From assembly GCF_037201975.1 (NCBI RefSeq), contig NZ_CP147520.1, positions 248,001 to 312,000 on the forward strand: a stretch of 64,000 nt of DNA, in the 5' to 3' direction. The stretch is from Streptomyces sp. TG1A-60 (GTDB taxonomy: Bacteria > Actinomycetota > Actinomycetes > Streptomycetales > Streptomycetaceae). A program made the position numbers and the translations under genes. Every line of letters begins with the position of its first letter. The first letter of the stretch is position 1. Below, piece by piece: positions 26,248 to 34,779 of the stretch. Under the pieces are notes generated by a model that saw only the letters and a list, made by a program, of their open reading frames with translations, was not told where the DNA came from and ran no database searches.

Positions 26248-26379
26248 GCGTCGACTGACTCGTGTCGTTCGTGGGCAGGCGGTCCAGTGAGTCGAATCAT
26301 CCATGTGCCCCTTGGTGCACTCGCGCACGGTTCCAACACCGGTTATGTCGTTGAGTGATTGAGCTGCTACATTCCGCTT

Positions 26380-26838
26380 ATGTTCGCTGCGGACAGGCCG
26401 ACCGCCGAGATCCTGCGGGTCGAGGTCACTGACACGCTGGCCTACTGGACGGTTCTTGCCGGGCCCACCTTGAGGGTCGTCGAGGACGTGGACGGCTTCC
26501 TCTGCCACCTGCGCTTCGGCCGGACCCGCGCGGAATCGACCACAAAAGCGTACGCAGGTCACCTCAAGCGCTTCCACGCCTGGTGCGGCGAACAAGGCCT
26601 GTCGCGGGAGCACGCGGCCGCCGAGCTCCCGCACTATCTGATGAAGCTGCGGACCACGCCCCGGCTGACGAGCGGCCGCGGCCAGGGGCAGCTGCCACAG
26701 GACTCCACGCTCGCCCCCGCCCTGGCGGCAATCCACGGCTTCTACCAGCACTTGGCCGACCTCCGCCGGATCAGTGCGAAGGCGGTCGACGCCCTGTTCG
26801 TCACCGAGCGACCTCCTGGCGGCCCTCCTCGAGGATGA
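26380..26838 (+). pseudogene. tyrosine integrase, N-terminal half only
   Basis: From ATG 26380 the frame encodes a SAM-like core-DNA-binding domain of phage-type integrases: TLRVVEDVDGFLCHLRFGRT, STTKAYAGHLKRFHAWCGEQG, LAPALAAIHGFYQHLADL and KAVDALFVTERPPGG. It stops at 26838 before any part of the catalytic domain (no R, HxxR or Tyr motifs). The gene has lost its 3' half, probably when the adjacent conflict operon arrived. Confidence 0.7.
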
Positions 26839-27072
26839 CCACGGCCCTGTACGAGATCGAGACCAGCGAAGCCGACGACAGCACGACGGTCTCCGCTGAA
26901 GGCATCTGGACGCAACTCGCGTCGTTGCACGAGAACGTCACACGACGTCGAGCGCAGACCGCCTCCCCCGCCGGACACGCACCCCGACGCGCCCGTTCCC
27001 CTGAAGCCCGGGCGCCCGGCCCCAAAACCTTGGCAGACTACTCCGCAGGCACAAGGTGCGTTGGGGGTACGG

Positions 27073-27387
27073 ATGGCGGGGATCGGTCTTACCGCAGCAA
27101 TCGAGGAACTGCGGCAGGAGCTCTATCGGGCGCAAGACCTGGGGGCAGACCAGCAATTCACGTTCGGCATCGAGGAGGCCGAACTGGAGCTGCAGCTGGA
27201 GCTGCGCAACAGCGGCAAGGGCGACGGCAAGGTCAGCTTCGGTGTGGCGACCGTCGGCGCGGGCGGTGAGCACTCCACCGTCCGCACCCACAGACTGACG
27301 CTAAAACTTTCGGTCCGGGACCGAGCCCGCGGCGGCTCCAGTCCCGAGATCAGCGACACCGAAACCGGGTCCTGGGACGAGGAGTGA
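27073..27387 (+). CDS. trypco2 domain protein
   Basis: A 104-residue protein matching the trypsin-co-occurring domain 2 pattern: GIGLTAAIEELRQELYRAQ, FGIEEAELELQLEL, KVSFGVATVGAGGEHS and HRLTLKLSV. Proteins of this type are encoded beside trypsin-like proteases in bacterial conflict operons; the molecular role is unknown. ATG 27073 follows a GGGGG tract. Its TGA overlaps the start of the trypsin-VMAP gene as GTGA, so the two are translated together. Confidence 0.85.
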   Translation: MAGIGLTAAIEELRQELYRAQDLGADQQFTFGIEEAELELQLELRNSGKGDGKVSFGVATVGAGGEHSTVRTHRLTLKLSVRDRARGGSSPEISDTETGSWDEE

Positions 27388-29552
27388 TGGACCCGCACAG
27401 ACTGGTGCTGATCCGCAGCGGGACCACGCGGCTGCGCCATCGCGTCGGCTCCGGCTATCTCGTCGCACCCCGCCTGGTGCTCACCGCCGGACACATACTC
27501 CGGGACGGCGAAAGCGGCGCCCACTGGGAGGAGATCCAGGTCAGAGTGGGACACCCGGGCCGCGGTGAGACGCTACGCACCGGAGCGGAGCTGATCTGGA
27601 CCCATCCGCAGGACCTGGACGTCGCCCTGCTGCTCACACACGACGAGATCGACGTACCGGGGTCGGTTCGATGGGGCCACCCCGTGGACACGGCCCCGCT
27701 GCGCTACGAGGGACTGGGCTTTCCGCTGGCATCCACGGAAGACAGTCGTGACGCCGAACACCTCCGAGGCGTCCTGCCTCCGCTGTCCTCCGGGGCTCGC
27801 GGCCTCTACGTGCTCGACCAGGAGCCCGCACCCGACCTCCGCGACGACGGCCGCAAGGCCTGGGGAGGCGCCTCGGGAACCGCAGTGTTCTGCGAGGACC
27901 ACCTGGTGGGCGTGGTGATTCGCGACGACCGGTCCTACGGCAACCGCCGCCTGCGGGCCCTCCCGGCGCATTGCTTCGTCCAAGACGACGGCTTCGAGGC
28001 ACTCCTGCGGCGGTACGCCGACGGTCCACCCCGCCTGACCGAGATTGGCGCCGCCCTCCCGAAGGCCCAGCCCGCGGCGGAACGCAGCCCGGCCGAACAG
28101 GAGACCGAGCGGCTCCTGTGGTCGGTGCTCGGCGGCCGGATCACCTACGCGGCACATGCCCGCGCCCTCGTACGGCGGCTCGGATACACCGTCCCCGACA
28201 GCCATGAACCGACCATGCCCGACCTCGCGGCACTCGTGGCGGCCCATCCCCGCGCCCTGCCCTCCCTGAGCAGCACCCTGGCCCCGGCTCTCACCGGCGA
28301 GGACGAGCGCACCCGCCTGACGGACGTCCTCACTCGCGCCCGTGCCGGCGGACTGTGCCTGCTCCTGTCCCTGGACGAGTGCGAGCACTTACTGGAACTG
28401 CTCCGCGGCATCTGCAAGGAGCAGCCCACGCTGATACCTCGCGCCGCCCGCGAGGCCCTGCGCTACGCCTGGCTACCCGACCCGCTGAACCGCACGCACC
28501 TCTGCGCCGACGACCTCGAACACGTCGTCGAGCACCTGGAGTCCGTCTCCGACAGCGAGCGCGTGCCCGACGGCACACCGCCCGTACCGGCCCTGCTCCG
28601 CCTGACCGAATGCGTGGCCGCCGCCCTGGGAAGGGAAGCGGGCGCGGAGCTGCGCAGCTGGTCCGATCAGGTGGCCGCCCGGACCGGCATCCACCCGGCG
28701 GCGCTCGCCGAGCGCCGCACCGACGCCGGCCGCTGGGCCGCCCGGCAGTCGCCTCCCTTCTCCCGCGTCGTCGTCGAAGTTTCCCGCGCGCGGACCGAAC
28801 CGCGCGAGAGCTACTACTGCCGCATCCTGCTCGCCCGCGCCGACGGCACTCGCATCCCCCTCCACGAGGCGGAGAGCGCGCCGAGGAAACCCGAGGAAGT
28901 GGCCCGGCGGGTGCGCGACGCCGTCGAGGTCGTCGCGGACGAGCTCGGCCCGACGGCCGCGCCCCACGCGACGGTTCTGGTGGCCCGCGACAGCCTCCAT
29001 CTGCCCATCGACGAATGGAACCCCGGAGCACCCAACGAGTTCGTGCCCGACCAGCCGATCGGCGCCGAGTTCCGCATCACCCTGAGCTGCCCGGAGATGA
29101 GCGACCTGGTGCGCGGCAGAGAACGTGAGCACCGGCGGCGCTGGGAGAGCGGCCACGCGGCCCCCTTGGTGGTCGACGACGAACGTGTCACTCGGCCACG
29201 GCTCAGGCGGCTGCTGCAGACCACTCACCGTGACGCCACCCAGGTCGTGCTCCACGGTTCCCCGGAACAGCGGGACGCACTGCTCGAACTCTGCCTGGCG
29301 CTCGGCGTCCCGGTCGTCCTCTGGGACCGGCGGGCCGACTGCCCCGCAGACGCAGCCGGGCTGCAACAGTTGGACCCCACCGGCCCGCTCGCCGATCTGC
29401 CCGAGCGGGTCCGCGTCTTCCGAGGGACGGCGTTCGACGAGCCGGAGACGCTCCCGGCGCGCCCCGCCCTCGTATGGGAGGAACACGGCCGGCGACTGCG
29501 GCCCGAATCGCTGACCCTGCAAGACCCCCCAGAAGGAGCCCACGCGTCATGA
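27384..29552 (+). CDS. trypsin-like protease fused to VMAP-type domains
   Basis: A 722-residue protein with an N-terminal trypsin fold, residues ~5-205: VGSGYLVAPRLVLTAGHIL with His37, DLDVALLL with Asp79, and GGASGTAVF with Ser164, so the triad looks complete. There is no signal peptide, so it acts in the cytoplasm. Residues ~230-430 form an alpha-helical VMAP-middle-like part (LLSLDECEHLLELLRGIC, DLEHVVEHLESVSD). Residues ~430-722 match VMAP-C (VVVEVSRARTEPRESYYC, LPIDEWNPG, VPVVLWDRRADCP, RPALVWEEHGRRLRPESL). In vWA-MoxR systems the VMAP protein is the adaptor between effector and ATPase; a protease fused to it is a likely effector. Confidence 0.85.
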   Translation: MMDPHRLVLIRSGTTRLRHRVGSGYLVAPRLVLTAGHILRDGESGAHWEEIQVRVGHPGRGETLRTGAELIWTHPQDLDVALLLTHDEIDVPGSVRWGHPVDTAPLRYEGLGFPLASTEDSRDAEHLRGVLPPLSSGARGLYVLDQEPAPDLRDDGRKAWGGASGTAVFCEDHLVGVVIRDDRSYGNRRLRALPAHCFVQDDGFEALLRRYADGPPRLTEIGAALPKAQPAAERSPAEQETERLLWSVLGGRITYAAHARALVRRLGYTVPDSHEPTMPDLAALVAAHPRALPSLSSTLAPALTGEDERTRLTDVLTRARAGGLCLLLSLDECEHLLELLRGICKEQPTLIPRAAREALRYAWLPDPLNRTHLCADDLEHVVEHLESVSDSERVPDGTPPVPALLRLTECVAAALGREAGAELRSWSDQVAARTGIHPAALAERRTDAGRWAARQSPPFSRVVVEVSRARTEPRESYYCRILLARADGTRIPLHEAESAPRKPEEVARRVRDAVEVVADELGPTAAPHATVLVARDSLHLPIDEWNPGAPNEFVPDQPIGAEFRITLSCPEMSDLVRGREREHRRRWESGHAAPLVVDDERVTRPRLRRLLQTTHRDATQVVLHGSPEQRDALLELCLALGVPVVLWDRRADCPADAAGLQQLDPTGPLADLPERVRVFRGTAFDEPETLPARPALVWEEHGRRLRPESLTLQDPPEGAHAS

Positions 29553-30544
29553 CCGCCGCACAATCCGCTGCCACCGGCCACCCCACCCCGTCCGACGACG
29601 GGGACTGGCGGCTCTTCCGGGGCGACGGAGCGCCCCGCGCGGTCACCTTCCCGCCCGCACCGCCATGGCGCCGCCTCCACCTGGAGGAGCCCGACGTCTC
29701 GCGGACCGCACGCCCCCACCCGTACCTGATCGACCCCGACGATGCGGACATCGTCAACGCCGCCCTCCACCTGCGTCGGCCTCTGCTGGTCACCGGACAC
29801 CCCGGTACCGGAAAGTCCTCCCTGGCTCACGCGATCGCCCACGAACTCGCCCTCGGCCGCGTCCTGCACTGGCCGGTCAACAGCCGCTCGACCCTGCAGG
29901 ACGCCCTCTACCACTACGACGCGATCGGCCGGCTGCGGGAAGCGAACCTCCGCCAGGACACGGCCGGCTTAGAACCCGGCATCGGCCAGTACGTCCGGCT
30001 CGGACCCCTGGGCAACGCGCTGCTGGCCCGGGACCGGCCCAGGGTCCTGCTCATCGACGAGCTGGACAAGGGGGACGTCGACCTGCCCAACGACCTGCTC
30101 ACCGTGTTCGAGGAGGGCGAGTTCGAGATTCCGGAGCTCAGCCGCCTCCCCGAGGAACACTCCACGGTCCACGTCCGGACCGACGACCCGGACGCGCCAG
30201 CCCCGGTGATCCGCGGCCGCGTCCGCTGCCGCGAATTCCCCGTCGTCATCATCACCAGCAACGGTGAACGCGAGTTCCCGCCCGCCTTCCTCCGACGGTG
30301 CGTCCGTCTCGACCTGCCCGAGCCCGACGATGAGCGGCTGCGGGACATCGTCGCCGCGCACCTCGGCCACGAGGCGCTCCACGACATCGACGACCTGCTG
30401 GAGGAGTTCCTCGGCCGGCGCGCGCCCGGAGAACTCGCGACAGATCAGCTGCTCAACGCGGTCTTCCTGCGTAAGGGCGGCATCGATCTGGACGCCGGCC
30501 GACTGCTCGACGCCGTTCTGCACCAACTCGGCGGGGCGGTATGA
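29549..30544 (+). CDS. MoxR-type AAA+ ATPase
   Basis: A 331-residue AAA+ ATPase. Walker A is LVTGHPGTGKSS at about residue 80, Walker B is VLLIDELDKGD at about 167, and a sensor-1-type Asn lies in VVIITSNGEREFPPAFLRRC. AAGGAG lies 10 bases before ATG 29549, which overlaps the protease stop (ATGA). MoxR ATPases usually work with vWA proteins as chaperone-like remodelling machines; here the partner is the next gene. Confidence 0.92.
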   Translation: MTAAQSAATGHPTPSDDGDWRLFRGDGAPRAVTFPPAPPWRRLHLEEPDVSRTARPHPYLIDPDDADIVNAALHLRRPLLVTGHPGTGKSSLAHAIAHELALGRVLHWPVNSRSTLQDALYHYDAIGRLREANLRQDTAGLEPGIGQYVRLGPLGNALLARDRPRVLLIDELDKGDVDLPNDLLTVFEEGEFEIPELSRLPEEHSTVHVRTDDPDAPAPVIRGRVRCREFPVVIITSNGEREFPPAFLRRCVRLDLPEPDDERLRDIVAAHLGHEALHDIDDLLEEFLGRRAPGELATDQLLNAVFLRKGGIDLDAGRLLDAVLHQLGGAV

Positions 30545-30548
30545 GGCC

Positions 30549-32912
30549 ATGGTCGGACGTCTGAGAGAGATCCTGGCCAGGAGCGGCGTCGACCTCGCCG
30601 ATGAGGAACTCCTCGACGTCCTGTGGCTGGCCAGGCACCTGCCGGGCGACGTCCGTCCGTTGGCGCGACGTCCGGCCCCGGCCGCCCCCTCACGGCAGGC
30701 CGCCGAGCAGGGTGAGCCCCGGGCCCCCGGCGCGGACGATCCCGCGCAACAGGGCGCGCACCCGCCGCCGGACGTCGCCCTGCACCGCCTGTTCCCCCTG
30801 CACGCGGCCCCGCGGGGGAAGGGGAGCGGCAGGCCGGAACTGTCCCCGCACCGGGCGCACGCCGTACGCACCCCGGGCATCAGTGTCCTGCCCAGCCGTC
30901 ATCTCACGCTCGGCAAGGCGTTACGGCCTCTGCGGCAGCGGATCCCCGATCGGCGCCGTCAGGAACTGGACGTGGCACGGACGGTGGACGCCATGGCCGA
31001 GACGGGTCTGCCCGAGACCGTGACCAGTCCCGCCCGTAGCCGCTGGCTCTCCCTCGCCCTGCTGATCGACGACGGCGTGTCCATGTTCCTGTGGAAGCGT
31101 TTGGCCTCCGAGATCCGCACACTAATGGAACGGGCCGGGGCCTTCCGCGACGTACGCGTGCTCGGACTGAACACCCGTGGTCCTCACGCCCCGTTGCTGA
31201 GCAACCACCCCTACCGGCAGCAAGGGCCCTACCTTCCGCCGGCCGCGCTCTGCGACCCCACCGGCGGCACCCTTGTCCTCGTGGTCAGCGACGGCGTCGG
31301 CGACGCATGGTGGGACGGCCGGATGAGCGAGGCGGCGGCCATGTGGGCCCGACGGCAACCCACTGCGATCCTGCAGGCGCTGCCCGCCCGGCTCTGGGCG
31401 AACTCGGGCATCACGACTCGGCCGTGGCACGTCACCAGTGTCCGCAGGGGCGGTCCCACCACCACCTGGCACGTCACCGACCCCAGACTGCCGGCGGACC
31501 TGGTCGGCTTCGACTCCGTCCCCGTCCCCGTGCTCGAACCCACACTGGTTGCCGTCGGCGACTGGGCCCGGCTGGTCGCCTCACCGAGCGCGACCGCGGT
31601 GCTGCCGCTGTGGGACATCGGGCGGTCCGTCACCCAGCCCCAGCGCGCCGAGACCCGGCAGGGTCCGGACGACGAAGCCGTCCTACGCTTCCGCGGCGCG
31701 GCCAGCCCGGAGGCATATCGGCTCGCCGCCCACCTCGCGGCCGTGGCGCCCGTCACTCCGCCCGTCATGCGCATGGTGCAGGAGGCCCTGGGCCCCCCGA
31801 CGGACACCGGGCACCTCGTGGAGGTCTTTCTCGGCGGCCTCATGCACAACGCCGCCGCGGACACCACCGGCCGATTGCCGCAGCCGGAGTTCTTCGACTT
31901 CTCCGACGACGCACGGCGCATCCTCCTCGGCACACTCCCCGCCCGCGAGTTGCTGCGCACCACACGACTGATCGCCGACCGCCTGGCAGCGTCTGTCCGG
32001 CACTCACCGAGCTTCACCGCCTGGGTAGCGCACCCGGGAGGCGCCGCCACCGTCGGCGCACCCGAACGGTCCTTCGCCCAACTGGAGGAGCGGCTACTGA
32101 AACGCCTCGGTGTCGCCATGCACATCGACGCCCCACTCGCCGACCGGCCTCCCCTAGCCTCGGACTCCCCCGAACGGCCCCGGTCACAGCCACCTGTGGC
32201 TCAGCGGACGGATACCAAGCCCCCCGCGCCGTCCTCCGCGGCGGACACGAAGGCCAAAATCCTTCTGGTCGACGACCAGCCGGAGAACCTACTGGTCATG
32301 GAGACTGTCCTGTCCGCGCTCGACCAGACACTCGTCCGCGCCTCGTCGGGGGAGGAAGCACTCAAGGCGCTTAACGACGACGAATTCGCCCTCATTCTAC
32401 TCGCCACCCAGATGTCGGGAATGGATGGCTACGAGACCGCCGCACACATCAAGCGCCGTGTGCAGACTCGCGACACCCCGATCATCTTCGTCAGCGCGTC
32501 CGAAATGGGTCCGCGCGCCACCTATCAAGGGTATGCGGCCGGTGCCGTGGACCATGTGTCGCGGCCGTACGATCCCTGGGTGCTGCGCGCCAAGGCGACC
32601 GTCTACGTCAAGCTGCACCACAAGAACGTGCAACTGCGCAAACAGGCCGCCTGGTTGGGCACCGGGCCCGCGACCGATCTGACGGCGCAGCTGTCCACCC
32701 TGTTGTCCGACGCCGAGACGCAGGCACACGACCTGACCGGACAGCTACAGACACAGGCATCGCGCGCGACGGTGAGGATCACGGCCGCCCGCCTGGAACG
32801 CGCGGTCAGAAGCCTTCGCCAGGTCCTGCAGGGCGCGTTGGAGCTGCAGGAAGAACCTGGTGCCCCGCCCGCCCCGGCTTCCCTGCACTCACCACGACAT
32901 CGAGACCAGTGA
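30549..32912 (+). CDS. SAV_2336/vWA-like protein fused to a pseudo-receiver domain
   Basis: A 787-residue protein starting 4 bases after the MoxR stop. Residues ~1-150 are helical and Pro/Arg-rich. Residues ~165-400 are a vWA-like fold of the SAV_2336 type (LALLIDDGVSMFLWKRL; GTLVLVVSDGVGDAWWDGRM), with the metal-site Asp174 present but the DxSxS motif imperfect. Residues ~570-695 are a receiver domain (AKILLVDDQPENLLVMETVL, ASSGEEALKAL, MSGMDGYETAAHIK, TPIIFVSAS). The acidic pair is Asp575-Asp576, but the phospho-acceptor position reads Ala619 (LILLATQM) and the conserved Lys reads Arg672. A coiled-coil-like tail follows. The receiver probably signals without phosphorylation. Confidence 0.82.
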   Translation: MVGRLREILARSGVDLADEELLDVLWLARHLPGDVRPLARRPAPAAPSRQAAEQGEPRAPGADDPAQQGAHPPPDVALHRLFPLHAAPRGKGSGRPELSPHRAHAVRTPGISVLPSRHLTLGKALRPLRQRIPDRRRQELDVARTVDAMAETGLPETVTSPARSRWLSLALLIDDGVSMFLWKRLASEIRTLMERAGAFRDVRVLGLNTRGPHAPLLSNHPYRQQGPYLPPAALCDPTGGTLVLVVSDGVGDAWWDGRMSEAAAMWARRQPTAILQALPARLWANSGITTRPWHVTSVRRGGPTTTWHVTDPRLPADLVGFDSVPVPVLEPTLVAVGDWARLVASPSATAVLPLWDIGRSVTQPQRAETRQGPDDEAVLRFRGAASPEAYRLAAHLAAVAPVTPPVMRMVQEALGPPTDTGHLVEVFLGGLMHNAAADTTGRLPQPEFFDFSDDARRILLGTLPARELLRTTRLIADRLAASVRHSPSFTAWVAHPGGAATVGAPERSFAQLEERLLKRLGVAMHIDAPLADRPPLASDSPERPRSQPPVAQRTDTKPPAPSSAADTKAKILLVDDQPENLLVMETVLSALDQTLVRASSGEEALKALNDDEFALILLATQMSGMDGYETAAHIKRRVQTRDTPIIFVSASEMGPRATYQGYAAGAVDHVSRPYDPWVLRAKATVYVKLHHKNVQLRKQAAWLGTGPATDLTAQLSTLLSDAETQAHDLTGQLQTQASRATVRITAARLERAVRSLRQVLQGALELQEEPGAPPAPASLHSPRHRDQ

Positions 32913-33189
32913 AGGAAGCCCGGCCGCGCGTTTTCGTGCCGCTGTCGCCGCTCTCCGTTCCCGTCCTTCCGGTTCGAGGTGATCCTTACGCCTTCGTCCG
33001 GCCGGTGCCCGCGGCGCGGCCGGTCACGGAAGCATTGAGGTCTATCCCTGACTCCATTCACCCACGCCGCCCCGGCGCGATCCTCACGTTCACCAGCACC
33101 GAGAACCTCTTCAACACTCCCCACGGCATCCCCGTGTCACAACCACCGGCGAGGAAAGCGTTACGAGACGTCGAAGGAAGCGTCCACTT
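32913..33189. other. intergenic stretch after the conflict operon
   Basis: A 103-residue open frame starting with GTG 32909 overlaps the preceding stop and runs into the IS4-type element, but its composition (long Pro/Val runs, no domain) and its ending inside the insertion sequence argue against a native gene. If real, it would be a fifth, truncated gene of the operon. No terminator hairpin is evident. Confidence 0.3.
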
Positions 33190-34690
33190 GACCCCTCTAG
33201 CGGCAATACCGGTGATTTAGGTTGTTTTCCGGCAGGTCGGCTTGGTCTTGGTCGGCCCGACGAGGGTCACGTGTGGAGTTTCCGGCCGGGGCGGGTTGTG
33301 GTGCTTGGCGCGTTTGAGCTTCCAGTTGGACATCTTGCGTTTGATGACGCGCGGGCTGGAGCGCAATCGCCGGGGTGACAAGAGCCGTTCACGGATCTCA
33401 TCCAGGGCGGTGACCAGTGCCCGGGCCAGTCGGGAGGGGGAAAACGCCGCCTGGTCGGTGACGTGGCGGCGGACGACGCGCAGGGTGCGGGTGAAGGAGA
33501 TCCGGTCCGGGTCCTGCTCGGATTGCTGTGCGGCCTGGTGCATCAGATCCCGCAAGGCGTGGTGCACCAGCAGGAAGGCGAAGATCTCCTGCTCGGCGCC
33601 GCGGGGATGCTGGGAGCGCAGGACGAGGCGGGGGCCGCCGAGATGGGTCTTGATCTCATCCAGCGTGCTCTCGATCTCCCATCGCTGGGCGTACAGCGCG
33701 GCCAGCGACGCGGCGGGGGCGGCCTTCGGGTCCAGGATGGTGGTGATCAGCCGGTACACCGTGTCGCTGCCGCCGCGGCCGAGGGTGTACTCGATCACCC
33801 GGACCCGGGCCGGGTCCGCGCGACGGTTCTTGTCCCGGGCCACGACGATCTCCGAGAGGTAGGAGCCGTCCTCCAGTAGGGCCCGGACGGGGAGTACGGC
33901 GTCGTTCTTGACCCGCCACAGCAGGTCTGCGCCGGTTGCGGCGGCGGCCCGCCACAGGTCAAAACCGCGAAAGCCCCGGTCGGCCAGCAGCAGCATGCCC
34001 GGCGTCAGTGAGCTGAACAGGCGCCGGGCCAGCTCGGTTTCATGGACAGCCAGCGGTCCGGCCTCGGCCGCGAAGACGGCGTGGGTGCCGCACTCGGCCA
34101 GCGCGGCCACCCTCACCTGCGGATAGGCGCTCTTCTCCCCTCCGCGGCTGACTCCCGGGCGGCCGAAGAAAGCGGCGTTGGCCTCGGTGTCCGGCACGTC
34201 GAAGGTGGTGCCGTCCACCGCGACCAGCCGCCACCCCCGATACCAGGCCCCGCTCGTTTCCTCGGTCGCCACGGGCCGGCACACCCGGGCAAACAGTGCT
34301 TTCAACGGCTCCGGGCCCAGTCGCAGACGGGCCCGGCCGATCGCCGCGGTGGTCGGCACCCGCCAAGTCCCCTTCCACCGGCCCATCCGCTGAAGTCCGT
34401 GCGTCAGAAGCCGGGCGACCTCCTCATAGCCCTGCCCGGAGAACAGGCACATCGCCAGCACGAAATAGACCACCACCCGGGCGGGCAACAGCCGCTGGCG
34501 CTGCTCGACCCGGCCGCATCCCGCGACCACCTCATCCACCAGCTCCGGCGGAAACGCGCGGGTAAGCACACCAATCGCGATCCGATCCGACAACCGGTCA
34601 TCCGACGACGACTTCACCTGTCCGGGCCTTGGCACACCACACCCAACGACCCTAAAACCCCAAAGTCACCGGTATTGCATCTAGAGGGTC
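33190..34690 (-). mobile_element. second IS4-family insertion sequence
   Basis: The ends are imperfect inverted repeats. The left (33190-33215) has GACCCCTCTAG followed by GCAATACCGGTGA; the right (34666-34690) has TCACCGGTATTGCAT followed by CTAGAGGGTC. The arms match over about 22 of 25 bases with a one-base gap. One transposase gene fills the element. I found no convincing target-site duplication. It separates the conflict operon from the MerR region. Confidence 0.8.
33217..34635 (-). CDS. IS4-family transposase
   Basis: A 472-residue DDE transposase from GTG 34635: RLLPARVVVYFVLAMCLF in the N-terminal IS4 domain, VAVDGTTFDVPD, MLLLADRGFRGFDLW, and the YREK motif as YAQRWEIESTLDEIK, with a basic tail. 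No internal stop or frameshift. It belongs to the same broad family as the gene at 19033-20475, but the sequence and inverted repeats differ, so it is a different element. Confidence 0.9.
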   Translation of the reverse strand: MPRPGQVKSSSDDRLSDRIAIGVLTRAFPPELVDEVVAGCGRVEQRQRLLPARVVVYFVLAMCLFSGQGYEEVARLLTHGLQRMGRWKGTWRVPTTAAIGRARLRLGPEPLKALFARVCRPVATEETSGAWYRGWRLVAVDGTTFDVPDTEANAAFFGRPGVSRGGEKSAYPQVRVAALAECGTHAVFAAEAGPLAVHETELARRLFSSLTPGMLLLADRGFRGFDLWRAAAATGADLLWRVKNDAVLPVRALLEDGSYLSEIVVARDKNRRADPARVRVIEYTLGRGGSDTVYRLITTILDPKAAPAASLAALYAQRWEIESTLDEIKTHLGGPRLVLRSQHPRGAEQEIFAFLLVHHALRDLMHQAAQQSEQDPDRISFTRTLRVVRRHVTDQAAFSPSRLARALVTALDEIRERLLSPRRLRSSPRVIKRKMSNWKLKRAKHHNPPRPETPHVTLVGPTKTKPTCRKTT

Positions 34691-34779
34691 TGCCAGGAGT
34701 CGTCGGCATCGCGGAATTGGTTAACAGAGGGCGAAGTTGTCTACCGCTCCGTCTGTGTGGTCGGAACCGATCTGTGTGC

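Noticed and set aside
26835..27269. Plus-strand open frame between the integrase fragment and the trypco2 gene
   Set aside because: It overlaps the trypco2 gene by about 200 bases in another frame, has Arg/Pro-rich shadow-like composition beyond the first 60 codons, and shows no domain. The trypco2 frame is clearly the coding one.
32909..33220. A fifth gene of the conflict operon starting with an overlapping GTG
   Set aside because: The frame ends inside the IS4-type element, shows no recognisable domain, and has low-complexity Pro/Val composition. Kept only as a note on the intergenic stretch.
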